Of a DNA stretch of 64,000 bases, positions 7,892 through 16,568 are shown piece after piece. Positions within the stretch are counted from its first letter, which is position 1; each line of letters starts with the position of its first letter. A program made the translations under genes and the position numbers. Source of the stretch: Algoriphagus boseongensis (GTDB taxonomy: Bacteria > Bacteroidota > Bacteroidia > Cytophagales > Cyclobacteriaceae); NCBI RefSeq assembly GCF_004362805.1, contig NZ_SNYF01000010.1:51689-115688 (forward strand), read 5' to 3'. The notes beneath the pieces are model-generated. The model saw only the letters and a list, made by a program, of their open reading frames with translations. It was not told the DNA's origin and did not search any database.

Positions 7892-9979
7892 ATGTTCAGA
7901 CTTCCCACCATCCATATCGGCAAACTCACCCTGCTGCTTTCCATTTTGGTATGGCTGGCCTTGTTGTTTGTGGATTTGGTACGGATTTTCGGGATTATCA
8001 ATTCACTGGAATCCGGGATTTCCAATGAAATTACCTGGATACTTGAGATTCTCTTTTTCTTCACGCTTTACTTTTTCTACTCTGATAGCATTGAGAAAAA
8101 CAAACAAAAAGACTTCCTAAATCTAATTTGGAGGGCGGCCTCTACCGGGATTTTTGCCTCGACAGCCGCTATTTTGGTCGAATTATTCTATTTCTCTCTC
8201 GGAGATAGCAAGCTGGCCAGTGAACCATTCATGAAGAATTTTTTCTATCATGTCAATTTTGCGCTGACCACCATTTTTCTGATTTCTTCAGCTTTGCTTT
8301 GGAAACATCTTATTCTCTATCAGAAGAATAAACAGGTCGTAAAGCAGTGGCAGGTATTTGAGTTTGCGCTATTGGTGGCCATGTTTTTTGTTTTTTTCAA
8401 CAAAAACAACCTGGACTACAGCTTCATTTTCGGCTTGGTGATTTTGATCATCATCTCAGCCATCTTATCAGGAAACCTGAAATGGATTCCTTATTTGACT
8501 ATTAAGGAAAAATGGAAATCTCTTCTTTTCCTTTTCTTCATTTTGGTGAGTACAGGCTTTTTATTTCGAAGATTCCTTGCCTATAGTAATGCAGAAGTCT
8601 ACCAAGTAAACCTGACTGACAATCTTTTTTTGGTAGCTCTATTTGCCTTCATTTTTCTCTATGCTCTTTTCAGCTTTTTAGTAACTCTCTTCAACCTTCC
8701 GACTTCTTCCGTCTTTGAGCAAAAATTAACCGAAGCAATCAATTTTCAGCGGTTGAGTCAGTCGATCAAACCCGAAGAAAACGAAGAACAGGTTTTAGAC
8801 ATCTTGATGGATTCTTGCATGAGTGCATCCTATGCCGATGGAGCATGGCTGGAACTCCAGACTGGAAAAAAACGAGAGGAAATCGTTCAGCTTAGATTTT
8901 TGGACCATAAAACCCAAGAAGAACTTTCTGAAAGAATCAAAGCATTGTCAGCAAGTGGGAAAAATCAAGATTCTTCTAAAGAACTCGAGCCTCAGAATTT
9001 TCGCCTTGATCATCCCAAATTCGAATCTGCTTTAATCATTCCCCTTGAGGTCAACAATTCCAAAATCGGGAAAATGATTTTAGTAAAAGAGGTTCGGGAT
9101 GGGTTTAATAAAGAAATGATCGGGATAGTCAGCACTTTTTCAAGACAGGCATGTATCGCAGTGGAAAACCATCGCCTATTGAATCAGGCTATTTTGAATG
9201 AGCGCTATCAGGAGGAATTAAAAATTGCCCAAAGAGTCCAAAAGGCACTTCTACCCAATAAACTTGATCATCCGGACAGCTTCCAAATTTGCGCCTATTC
9301 CAATGCAGCCGATGAGGTAGGTGGTGATTATTACGACACCTTTAAGCTGGATGAAGACAGATATGTATTGATAATAGGAGACGTTTCAGGTAAAGGAACT
9401 TCAGCCGCCTTCCACATGTCTCAGATGAAAGGGATTTTCCATAGCCTTATCCAGCTCAATCTTTCTCCTGCGGAATTCATGATCCGAGCCAATTCCGCTT
9501 TGAGTAAATGCTTGGAAAAAAATCACTTTATCACTGCTTCAATTTTCATTATCAATATCCGAGAACAAAAAATCTGTCATGCCAGAGCTGGTCATGTTCC
9601 TACACTTTTTTACCATGCTCAAGCCAACAATTCAGAATTCCTGTTGTTTGACGGACTAGGTTTGGGAATATTAAGAAACCGCAAGTATGAAAATCACGTT
9701 CAGGAAAAAGAATTCCACTATTCGAGTGGGGATATTCTAGTCCTGATCACTGATGGTATAGTGGAAGCTAAAAATCAAAAAGGCCAGCAATTTGGCTTCG
9801 GAAGGATCCAAAGTCTGGTGGAAATCCATAAGGATAAAACTCCAAAAGAAATTCAAAACCAATTGATTGATTCCTTACATGCTTTTGTAGGAGGAGATGG
9901 GATGATTGACGACGATTATTCAATGATGGTGGTCAAGTTTCTCCCAGATGCTCATCAAGACAAAAAAAACCTTTACTAA
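7892..9979 (+). CDS. Membrane-anchored SpoIIE/RsbU-type PP2C phosphatase with GAF domain
   Basis: A 695-residue sensor phosphatase. Residues 1-270 contain about seven or eight hydrophobic helices. A GAF-like domain follows at about 296-428, then a short coiled linker (LKIAQRVQKALLP) and a SpoIIE-type PP2C domain at about 450-690. The phosphatase has the metal-binding motifs ADEVGGDYYD (474-482), GDVSGKGTSAA (496-506), LITDGIVEA and DDDYSMMVV. Family members dephosphorylate a STAS-domain antagonist, and the next two genes encode exactly such an antagonist and its kinase. The membrane part probably senses an unknown envelope signal. Spacing to the STAS gene is 6 bp, so the three genes form one operon. 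Confidence 0.9.
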   Translation: MFRLPTIHIGKLTLLLSILVWLALLFVDLVRIFGIINSLESGISNEITWILEILFFFTLYFFYSDSIEKNKQKDFLNLIWRAASTGIFASTAAILVELFYFSLGDSKLASEPFMKNFFYHVNFALTTIFLISSALLWKHLILYQKNKQVVKQWQVFEFALLVAMFFVFFNKNNLDYSFIFGLVILIIISAILSGNLKWIPYLTIKEKWKSLLFLFFILVSTGFLFRRFLAYSNAEVYQVNLTDNLFLVALFAFIFLYALFSFLVTLFNLPTSSVFEQKLTEAINFQRLSQSIKPEENEEQVLDILMDSCMSASYADGAWLELQTGKKREEIVQLRFLDHKTQEELSERIKALSASGKNQDSSKELEPQNFRLDHPKFESALIIPLEVNNSKIGKMILVKEVRDGFNKEMIGIVSTFSRQACIAVENHRLLNQAILNERYQEELKIAQRVQKALLPNKLDHPDSFQICAYSNAADEVGGDYYDTFKLDEDRYVLIIGDVSGKGTSAAFHMSQMKGIFHSLIQLNLSPAEFMIRANSALSKCLEKNHFITASIFIINIREQKICHARAGHVPTLFYHAQANNSEFLLFDGLGLGILRNRKYENHVQEKEFHYSSGDILVLITDGIVEAKNQKGQQFGFGRIQSLVEIHKDKTPKEIQNQLIDSLHAFVGGDGMIDDDYSMMVVKFLPDAHQDKKNLY

Positions 9980-9985
9980 TTACCT

Positions 9986-10318
9986 ATGCTCCGTCTGGAA
10001 AAAACCAAGGAAAACTCTTTTGACATCCTAAGCCTTCATGGTGAAGTGGATGCCAGCAACTCTGTGCAACTGGATGAGGTGATAAAAGAATTGATGGAAT
10101 CAGGCTCAAAAAACATTCTGATTGATGGAGGTGAATTGGAATATATTTCTTCAGCAGGACTGGGAGTTTTCATGTCCTATCTGGAAGATTTTCAGGAAAA
10201 GGAAATCAATTTTAGAATTTTCAACCTGAGCCCAAAAGTATCCGAAGTATTCAAAATCCTCGGTCTAGACCAGTTGATCCCAATCCACTCCACAAAAACT
10301 GAAGCATTTGCCGGCTAG
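9986..10318 (+). CDS. STAS-domain anti-sigma factor antagonist (RsbV/SpoIIAA-like)
   Basis: A 110-residue single STAS domain. The phosphorylatable serine motif is visible as YISSAGLGVF, with Ser56 at the site phosphorylated in RsbV/SpoIIAA. It follows the phosphatase gene by 6 bp, and its stop codon directly abuts the start of the HATPase gene. By family logic, unphosphorylated STAS protein binds the kinase and frees the kinase's target. No sigma factor is encoded beside it, so the target is unknown. Confidence 0.88.
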   Translation: MLRLEKTKENSFDILSLHGEVDASNSVQLDEVIKELMESGSKNILIDGGELEYISSAGLGVFMSYLEDFQEKEINFRIFNLSPKVSEVFKILGLDQLIPIHSTKTEAFAG

Positions 10319-10732
10319 ATGAAGTATAGATTAGACATAGCTTGCCAAACCTCGGCTTTATCTGATTTGAGGGCTTTTTTGAAGGACTCCCTTCAAAATT
10401 TCTCTATTTCAGAAATTGACCAGCATCAGCTGACTCTTGCTGTGGAGGAGGTATGCGCCAATTTGATCATTCACTCTCATGGCTGTAACCCCCAGGATCA
10501 TATCAACCTGGAAATAAAAGACAGTGGAGAGAAACTTATTTTTGAAATCTCAGACCAAGGTGAGGCATTCAATATTTTAGATTATGAAGCTCCAGATCTG
10601 AAAAAAGTCATCCTAGAAAAACGAAAAGGTGGATTGGGCATCATTTTGGTTAAAAAGATTATGGATGAAATCGAATTTGAATCCAAAAACGGCACAAATA
10701 CTTGCCGATTGATCAAATGGTTTCGATCCTAA
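10319..10732 (+). CDS. RsbW/SpoIIAB-like HATPase serine kinase (anti-sigma factor type)
   Basis: A 137-residue GHKL ATPase of the RsbW family. The N box is AVEEVCANLIIHSHG (Glu43/Glu44 and Asn48). The G1 box is SDQGEAF (Asp79-Gly81) and the G2 box is GGLGIILVKK (104-113). It starts on the base after the STAS gene's stop, so the two are translationally coupled. The expected reaction is ATP-dependent phosphorylation of the STAS serine. Whether it also binds a sigma factor is not shown, because Bacteroidota generally lack a SigB-type factor and none is nearby. Confidence 0.87.
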   Translation: MKYRLDIACQTSALSDLRAFLKDSLQNFSISEIDQHQLTLAVEEVCANLIIHSHGCNPQDHINLEIKDSGEKLIFEISDQGEAFNILDYEAPDLKKVILEKRKGGLGIILVKKIMDEIEFESKNGTNTCRLIKWFRS

Positions 10733-10779
10733 TTTTGGTTAAATAGCTGAAGGCTTCTGCTTTCTGCCTGAATTCCTGA

Positions 10780-10787
10780 TAAATTTG
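10780..10787 (+). promoter_or_regulatory. -7 element TAAATTTG of the first PPIase gene
   Basis: An exact match to the Bacteroidota -7 pattern TAnnTTTG, 33 bp before the ATG at 10820 and after the end of the partner-switching genes. No clear -33 TTTG at the right spacing was seen. It suggests that the foldase genes are transcribed separately from the phosphatase operon. Confidence 0.5.
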
Positions 10788-10819
10788 TAACATTGCATCC
10801 TAAATAGGAACTCCAATTC

Positions 10820-12805
10820 ATGAATCACCGGACTGTTTCGGCATTTGTTTTTTCCCTCATACTATTAATTCAGGGCCAATTTGCTCAGGAAGCCTTTTCA
10901 CAGGAATCAGAATCTTCGGTTTTGATGACTGTCGGAGGAAAGCCTGTTTATAAGGATGACTTGGTCTACTTGATTTCCAAAGGGACTGGAGATAAATCTT
11001 CTCCAGGAATAAGCAGAGAGGAATTTGAGGAAAATCTTGAGCTTTTCATCAATTACCAATTGAAAGTTAGGGAGGCAGAAGCTTTGGGCCTCGATCAATC
11101 AGAAGAATTCAAGACCGAATTCGCATCTTTTAAGGAATCATTAATCGCTCCTTTTTTAATTAAAAACTCTATTGAAGAAGGAGAGTTAAGAAAGGCTTAT
11201 TCCAGAATGCAGGAAATTATCCGAGCGAGTCATGTGCTTTTCCAGTTTCCGCCTAATGCCAGTACGGAAGACAGTTTAATTGTCTTGAAGATGGCGCTCA
11301 AGGTAAAAGGTGAAATCGAGAATGGGGGAAATATCAATGAACTTGCACTGCAATATTCTGATGATCCTTCCGCACAATCCAACAAAGGAGATTTAGGATA
11401 CTTCACTAGTCTTCAAATGGTTCAGCCGTTTGAGGATGCTGCCTATGGATTACAGACTGGGATGGTTTCAGATCCGGTTTTGACCAATTTTGGGTATCAC
11501 ATTATTCAAGTGAAGGACAGACAGCCTAATCCGGGGCAGGTTCGAGTTTCTCATATTTTAGTAAGATTTGAAGCAGGCGATGCGACTCAAGAGGAAAATG
11601 CCAGAAGGAAAATCGCTGACATCTATACCGAAATCCAAAAGGAATCCACGGTTTGGGAGGACATTGTTAGAAACTTCTCAGAAGATCCTGGCACAAAAGA
11701 TCAGGGAGGTTTACTGCCATGGTTTGGCGTAGGAAATATGATTCCTGAGTTTGAAATGGCAGCTTTTTCTTTAACCGAGATTGGCGAAGTATCCCCTCCA
11801 CTTCGTACCCAATATGGCTATCATATCCTGAGATTGGAGGATAAAAGACCAATTGACTCATTTGAAGAATTGGAGGAAAGTATACGATCAAGAATTTTAA
11901 GAGATTCTAGATCAGGAATGATCCAGTCCCAAGTGGTTGCAATCCAAAAAGCACGCTATGGATTCAAAGAAGATGAGCAATCTGTTCAGCAACTTTCCCA
12001 ACAACTAAATGAGGTTACAAAATCTGAATTGAGCACTAGAGCAAGTTCAACCAATTCCCCTCTTTTCACGATTCAAGGCAAAGCGTATACTACCTCCGAC
12101 TTGGCAAATTATGTTCAGGATCAGGAGGTCGTGTTGAGATCAAAGGTTCCGACTTTCGACTTTTGGTACGATCGATTTGTAGCAGAAACTCTAAGCAAAG
12201 AGGAAGAGAAGGATTTGGAATCAACGAATAAGGAGTATCAAATGCTGCTCAAAGAATATAGAGATGGAATTTTGCTCTTTTCCTTGATGAATAAAGAAGT
12301 TTGGGAAAAAGGAATCGCTGACTCATTGGGACAGGTTGATTATTTCCGAAAAAATATCGCTGACTATCAGTGGGGAGAAAGAACCGAAGCTTTTATTGTA
12401 AAAGTGATTGATTCTCAGCAATTGGAAAGTGCAAAGAACATGCTTCAGAACCAAGGCTATAATGAGTCGATTATTAACTCCTTTGAAAGCCAAGCAGCTG
12501 CGAATAATCCTCTTGCCTTCCAAACCGAATCAGGAGTTTTCGAAATCAATGAGCATCCGGTTTTATCCCTGATGGATCGAAATAAAACCTTCCAGGAAAT
12601 CGTTTTTGAGAATCAAACCTACCTAGTCCTTACGGGTCAAAAATTCCCTGCCGGTCCAAGAAAATTTGAAGAATCCAGAGGTTTGGTAATTCGAGATTAC
12701 CAGCAATATCTTGACGAAACGCTTATTTCAAAATTAAAATCTAAATACCCTGTTCAGGTAAATCCAACTATTAAGGAGGAAACCTATTTAGCCCTGAACC
12801 AATAA
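10820..12805 (+). CDS. Periplasmic peptidyl-prolyl isomerase with two PpiC domains
   Basis: A 661-residue secreted foldase. A signal peptide ends at about residue 27 (AFSQ), followed by a SurA/PpiD-like helical N domain. Two parvulin (PpiC) domains follow: the first begins at RASHVLFQF (about 135) and ends FGYHIIQVKDR, the second begins at RVSHILVRF (about 243) and ends YGYHILRLEDKRP. The remaining roughly 300 residues are a long helical and mixed tail. Proteins of this type assist folding of outer-membrane and secreted proteins. It is followed 43 bp later by a second SurA-like gene, so the two probably act on the same envelope clients. Confidence 0.9.
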   Translation: MNHRTVSAFVFSLILLIQGQFAQEAFSQESESSVLMTVGGKPVYKDDLVYLISKGTGDKSSPGISREEFEENLELFINYQLKVREAEALGLDQSEEFKTEFASFKESLIAPFLIKNSIEEGELRKAYSRMQEIIRASHVLFQFPPNASTEDSLIVLKMALKVKGEIENGGNINELALQYSDDPSAQSNKGDLGYFTSLQMVQPFEDAAYGLQTGMVSDPVLTNFGYHIIQVKDRQPNPGQVRVSHILVRFEAGDATQEENARRKIADIYTEIQKESTVWEDIVRNFSEDPGTKDQGGLLPWFGVGNMIPEFEMAAFSLTEIGEVSPPLRTQYGYHILRLEDKRPIDSFEELEESIRSRILRDSRSGMIQSQVVAIQKARYGFKEDEQSVQQLSQQLNEVTKSELSTRASSTNSPLFTIQGKAYTTSDLANYVQDQEVVLRSKVPTFDFWYDRFVAETLSKEEEKDLESTNKEYQMLLKEYRDGILLFSLMNKEVWEKGIADSLGQVDYFRKNIADYQWGERTEAFIVKVIDSQQLESAKNMLQNQGYNESIINSFESQAAANNPLAFQTESGVFEINEHPVLSLMDRNKTFQEIVFENQTYLVLTGQKFPAGPRKFEESRGLVIRDYQQYLDETLISKLKSKYPVQVNPTIKEETYLALNQ

Positions 12806-12848
12806 AACGAGAGTACCATACTGTGAGTCTCAGTTCCCATTTATTACT

Positions 12849-14213
12849 ATGAAATTTCTAAACCGACTTTCTACTTTCTTGATTTTCTTCCTGTCAGCAA
12901 GCTTGATCTTTGCTCAGGAAACCCCGCCGACAGGTCAGGTTTTGGACAAAATCGTAGCCAAAGTAGACAACAATATCCTGCTTGAGTCTGATGTACAAAG
13001 AACCTACATCGAAGCAATTGCACAATCCCAGCAAGGAATACCTACTCCCTCCCGCTGCGATGTTTTTGAATCTCTAATGATCAATAAGCTGATGGTAGCC
13101 AAAGCAGAGATCGATTCTGTAGTGGTCACTGAAGCCGAGGTTGGCCTACAAGTAGATAACCGATTCAATGCGGTAATGCAGCAATTTGGCGGGGATGAAA
13201 GCACCTTAATCCAAGTGTATGGAAAAACCAGCGATCAGCTGAAAGCAGAAATCGAAGAAGTAATTCGAGAGCAACTTATTGTAAGCAGAATGAGAGGAAG
13301 AATCACCGAAGGAATCACGGTTTCTCCTGCAGAGGTTAGGGCTTTTTTCAACAGCATTCCCAAAGATTCCCTTCCGCTTTTTACTTCAGAGGCTACAGTT
13401 GGCCAGATTGTGAGAAAGCCAGTAGTAAATCCTAAGGTCAGAGAAGAAATTATTGCTCAGCTCACTAAGTTCAAAAATGATATTCTTGCCGGAAACGCGG
13501 ACTTTGCAGATTTGGCGAAAAGATATTCCCAAGATCCAGGATCAGGCTCACAAGGTGGTGACTTAGGATTCTTCAGAAGGGGTGAATTAGCTCCAGAATA
13601 TGAATCGACAGCGCTAGGCCTAAGACCTGGAGAAATCAGTGATCCAGTTGAAACCCAGTTTGGATTTCACATGATCCAATTGTTGGAAATCAGGGGGACC
13701 AGCTACAATACCCGACACATTCTAAGAATTCCCACTGCCTCCGAAGAAGATATTCTCAAAGCCGAAAGATATTTGGACAGCCTAAAAACTGAAATTCTAG
13801 CAGGGAAAATTGATTTTGCCAAAGCAGCTAAAGAATATTCCGAAGACCGAACTACTTCAGATGCGGGAGGATTTTTCACTGACCCATCGAACAATTCCAA
13901 CAGACTTTCTTTGAGGACTTTGGAAGATCCGGTGCTTTACTTCACCATTGACACTATGAAGGTGGGAGACATTACTCCTCCCATCCGTTTTGAAGACCCA
14001 AGAGAAGGAACCAAAGTTAGGATTCTTTACTACAAGGCCAGATACCCAGCCCACAAGGCAAATCTGGAGGATGATTACGAAAAAATGAAGGCGGCAACCT
14101 TGAAGAGAAAAGAGGATGAAATCCTTGAAAAATGGTTTGTTACCGCAAAAGAGGATGTCTTTATTGATATCGATCCGGCATACGACCGATGCAATGTTCT
14201 CCAAAAGAAATAA
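12849..14213 (+). CDS. SurA-like periplasmic peptidyl-prolyl isomerase
   Basis: A 454-residue protein with a signal peptide ending near IFAQE, a SurA N domain (VLDKIVAKVDNNILLESDV, where SurA proteins have the VDKVVAVVNNDVI pattern) and two PpiC domains. The first domain runs from about residue 180 to GFHMIQLLEIRG. The second starts at YNTRHILRIP. SurA escorts unfolded outer-membrane proteins to BamA, which is encoded at 31032. It ends 7 bp before a strong bidirectional hairpin terminator. Length and layout match SurA (428 residues in E. coli), but a precise orthologue claim would need phylogeny. Confidence 0.88.
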   Translation: MKFLNRLSTFLIFFLSASLIFAQETPPTGQVLDKIVAKVDNNILLESDVQRTYIEAIAQSQQGIPTPSRCDVFESLMINKLMVAKAEIDSVVVTEAEVGLQVDNRFNAVMQQFGGDESTLIQVYGKTSDQLKAEIEEVIREQLIVSRMRGRITEGITVSPAEVRAFFNSIPKDSLPLFTSEATVGQIVRKPVVNPKVREEIIAQLTKFKNDILAGNADFADLAKRYSQDPGSGSQGGDLGFFRRGELAPEYESTALGLRPGEISDPVETQFGFHMIQLLEIRGTSYNTRHILRIPTASEEDILKAERYLDSLKTEILAGKIDFAKAAKEYSEDRTTSDAGGFFTDPSNNSNRLSLRTLEDPVLYFTIDTMKVGDITPPIRFEDPREGTKVRILYYKARYPAHKANLEDDYEKMKAATLKRKEDEILEKWFVTAKEDVFIDIDPAYDRCNVLQKK

Positions 14214-14219
14214 AAATTA

Positions 14220-14247
14220 AAGCCCGAGTGATCGGGCTTATTTTTTT
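14220..14247. terminator. Bidirectional intrinsic terminator between surA-like gene and coiled-coil gene
   Basis: An 8-bp perfect stem AAGCCCGA/TCGGGCTT with a 4-nt loop, followed on the plus strand by ATTTTTTT and preceded by an A-rich run that becomes U-rich on the minus strand. It separates two convergent genes. Confidence 0.88.
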
Positions 14248-14252
14248 GAATT

Positions 14253-14567
14253 CTACTTTCCAAAAACGGCTTTGAAGGCGAGACCAAGTTGTTTGAAAGA
14301 TTCCTTCAAAAAACCTTTGGACTCCTTAAGCCTTGGCTCCATTTCTTCTTTCCTTTCCTTAAACTCACGTTCCAGCAAAGCTTTGGCTTTCTTGAGTTCT
14401 TCCTCTAGGGTAGTTTTGTTGTCTTTAAGGTCTTTGATTTTTTGCTCGATATCATCCTTGACATCAGAACCAGCTTCTGCTCCTTTTTTTACCAGCTCTT
14501 CTATCTTCTGACCGATTTCTTGCAGCAAGGCTTCAATATCTGAAATGGGACTTTTTTTCTCTTCCAT
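14253..14567 (-). CDS. Small coiled-coil protein, unknown function
   Basis: A 104-residue, highly charged (Lys/Glu-rich) protein with no signal peptide or membrane segment. Nearly the whole chain from about residue 8 to 85 has heptad-like spacing (EALLQEIGQKIEELVKKG, DIEQKIKDLKDNKTTLEEEL), so it should form a long coiled coil. The last 15 residues (KQLGLAFKAVFGK) look amphipathic. I do not recognise a named family. It lies between the terminator after the SurA-like gene and the ABC exporter gene, and both minus-strand genes could be co-transcribed (66-bp gap). Confidence 0.72.
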   Translation of the reverse strand: MEEKKSPISDIEALLQEIGQKIEELVKKGAEAGSDVKDDIEQKIKDLKDNKTTLEEELKKAKALLEREFKERKEEMEPRLKESKGFLKESFKQLGLAFKAVFGK

Positions 14568-14633
14568 GATTCAAAAGTTTAAAATTTTGGATCAATAAGT
14601 TAAAGAAAATCCCTGATAATGACCGGTTTTTAT

Positions 14634-16424
14634 TTACCCATCTATGGGTTCGCTGGCCTGAGTCTGCTTATCGTAAAGCTCAGCATAGACTCCCTTTTGA
14701 CTCATCAAGGACTCGTGATTGCCTCGTTCTATGATTTTGCCATCATCCAAGACAATGATATGATCCGCCAATTTCGCCGAAGAAACCCTATGGGAAATAA
14801 TCACTGAAGTACGGTCTTTCATGATATGCTTCAGGGCTGAGAGAATGGCATTTTCTGTTTTGGTATCTACTGCAGATAGACAATCATCCAAAATCAAAAT
14901 CTTCGGTTCTTTAGCTATCGCTCTAGCTATGGAAACTCTCTGCTTTTGACCTCCTGAAAGGGTAATACCTCTTTCTCCAAGCATGGTTTCAAACCCTTTC
15001 GGGAAATCAATGATGTTTTGATACACATCAGCATCTTTAGCTGCTTGCTCAATTAAAGCTCGATCAGGGTGATCAAGGCCAAATGCGATATTATTGGCAA
15101 TGGTATCTGAAAATAAAAACACATCCTGAGGCACGTAACCAATCTGTCTTCTCAATTCTGCCACATCAAAACGCTGAATTTCCTTTCCATCTATCAAGAT
15201 CTGACCGCTACTCGGGTCATACATTCGCATCAATAAATTGGCAACTGTAGATTTCCCAGAACCAGTAGTTCCAATGATTCCAAGAGTCTGTCCAGCTTTT
15301 ATTTCAAAGGAAATATGATCCAAAGCTTTGATCCCTGAATCTGGATAAATAAAGGTAAGATTCTCCACTAGTATGTCGCCTTCAATTTCATCTTTTAGGT
15401 TTTCCTTGCTGATGATGTCATTTTTGGCGTCAAGAAATTCGTTGATTCTGACCTGTGATGCTGCTGCTCTTTGAATAATACTAGTCACCCAACCTAAGGA
15501 GGTTACAGGCCAAGTCAGAATATTGACGTATAAAATAAACTCAGCAATAACCCCGTATCCAATCTCACCTTTGATTACTTGCATCCCACCAACATATACG
15601 GTAATGATGGTGGAGATACCCACCAAGGCCATGATTAAAGGGAAAAACAAGGCATTCACCCGCGTTAAATCAATTGATTTGGATTTGTATTCCTCACTTT
15701 CCTCCGCAAATACTCTTGCGGAATCCTCTTCTCGGACAAAAGCCTTTAGAACCCGAATTCCAGAAAAAGCTTCCTGAACATAGGTGCTCAATCCTGAAAG
15801 GCTTCTTTGGATTTTTTCAGATCGCTCATTAATCAGGTTATTCACAAAATAAATACTGATCGAAAGGACTGGTAGAGGTAATAGAGAATAGAGTGTCAAT
15901 TCCGCGTTTACAGAAATCATGTAGGAAATCACCATAGGAAAAAGCGTCAAAAGACCCAATCCATACATAATCGCAGGTCCCAGATACATCCTAACTCTAC
16001 TGACATCTTCAGAGATTCTAGCCATCAAATCTCCAGTACTATTTTTTCTGTAAAAGCTTAGAGGGAGATTTTGATAGTGGCTGAAAATTTCATTTTTCAT
16101 ATCATACTCCACCCTTCTGGACATGATGATGATGGTTTGCCGGATGAGAAAAAGAAAAAAGCCTCGCAATAAGGCCATTACCAAGATTAAAACTCCAAAA
16201 ACCAGTACATAATCCAGAAAATTTTCTCTCGCCAATTCACCCAATCCACCCTTGATCAAAGGCTTGTAAAGGGTAAAACTCTCTACGACATAATCTATTG
16301 CAATTCGAACAAGTTGGGCAGGGATTATTACGAAGATATTGGAAATGACAGTGAAAAATATTCCCAATAGCAAGAGACCCTTGTATTTGTATAGGTACTT
16401 ATTTAATCTCCAAAGCGGCTTCAC
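14634..16424 (-). CDS. ABC-type exporter, fused permease and ATPase (MsbA-like)
   Basis: A half-transporter with an N-terminal six-helix membrane domain (about 330 residues) and a C-terminal ATPase. The ATPase has a Walker A motif (GTTGSGKST), Q-loop (IGYVPQDVFLF), signature (LSGGQKQRVSIARA), Walker B (ILILDDCLSAVD) and switch His (VIISHRVS). This is the MsbA/multidrug type; substrate unknown. The frame is open 38 codons further upstream to an ATG at 16538, but that ATG lies inside a good -7 promoter element on the same strand (16536-16543). I therefore prefer the GTG at 16422-16424, which gives MKPLWRLNKYLYKYK, giving 596 residues. Confidence 0.88.
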   Translation of the reverse strand: MKPLWRLNKYLYKYKGLLLLGIFFTVISNIFVIIPAQLVRIAIDYVVESFTLYKPLIKGGLGELARENFLDYVLVFGVLILVMALLRGFFLFLIRQTIIIMSRRVEYDMKNEIFSHYQNLPLSFYRKNSTGDLMARISEDVSRVRMYLGPAIMYGLGLLTLFPMVISYMISVNAELTLYSLLPLPVLSISIYFVNNLINERSEKIQRSLSGLSTYVQEAFSGIRVLKAFVREEDSARVFAEESEEYKSKSIDLTRVNALFFPLIMALVGISTIITVYVGGMQVIKGEIGYGVIAEFILYVNILTWPVTSLGWVTSIIQRAAASQVRINEFLDAKNDIISKENLKDEIEGDILVENLTFIYPDSGIKALDHISFEIKAGQTLGIIGTTGSGKSTVANLLMRMYDPSSGQILIDGKEIQRFDVAELRRQIGYVPQDVFLFSDTIANNIAFGLDHPDRALIEQAAKDADVYQNIIDFPKGFETMLGERGITLSGGQKQRVSIARAIAKEPKILILDDCLSAVDTKTENAILSALKHIMKDRTSVIISHRVSSAKLADHIIVLDDGKIIERGNHESLMSQKGVYAELYDKQTQASEPIDG

Positions 16425-16479
16425 CAAATAAAAACTTTTAATTAATAAATATACTTCTATAAACTTCCGAACCGTTTCC

Positions 16480-16509
16480 TTTGAAGGCAGATAAAAGTAT
16501 TTAATTTTG
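16480..16509 (+). promoter_or_regulatory. Promoter of the leucine dehydrogenase gene
   Basis: TTTG at 16480-16483, an 18-nt spacer and TAATTTTG at 16502-16509 fit the Bacteroidota promoter pattern (TTTG-N19-TAnnTTTG) closely. It lies about 60 bp before the ATG at 16569 and faces the promoter of the divergent ABC exporter gene. Confidence 0.62.
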
Positions 16510-16535
16510 TATCGGCCTTTTTTAAGGTAACAGCC

Positions 16536-16543
16536 CAAATATA
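16536..16543 (-). promoter_or_regulatory. -7 element TATATTTG of the ABC exporter gene
   Basis: On the minus strand this reads TATATTTG, an exact TAnnTTTG match. No -33 element is evident. It overlaps the most upstream in-frame ATG of the exporter, which supports the downstream GTG start, and it faces the plus-strand promoter at 16480-16509. Confidence 0.5.
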
Positions 16544-16568
16544 ACGCATTCTAAAAAGCTAAGTTCAC

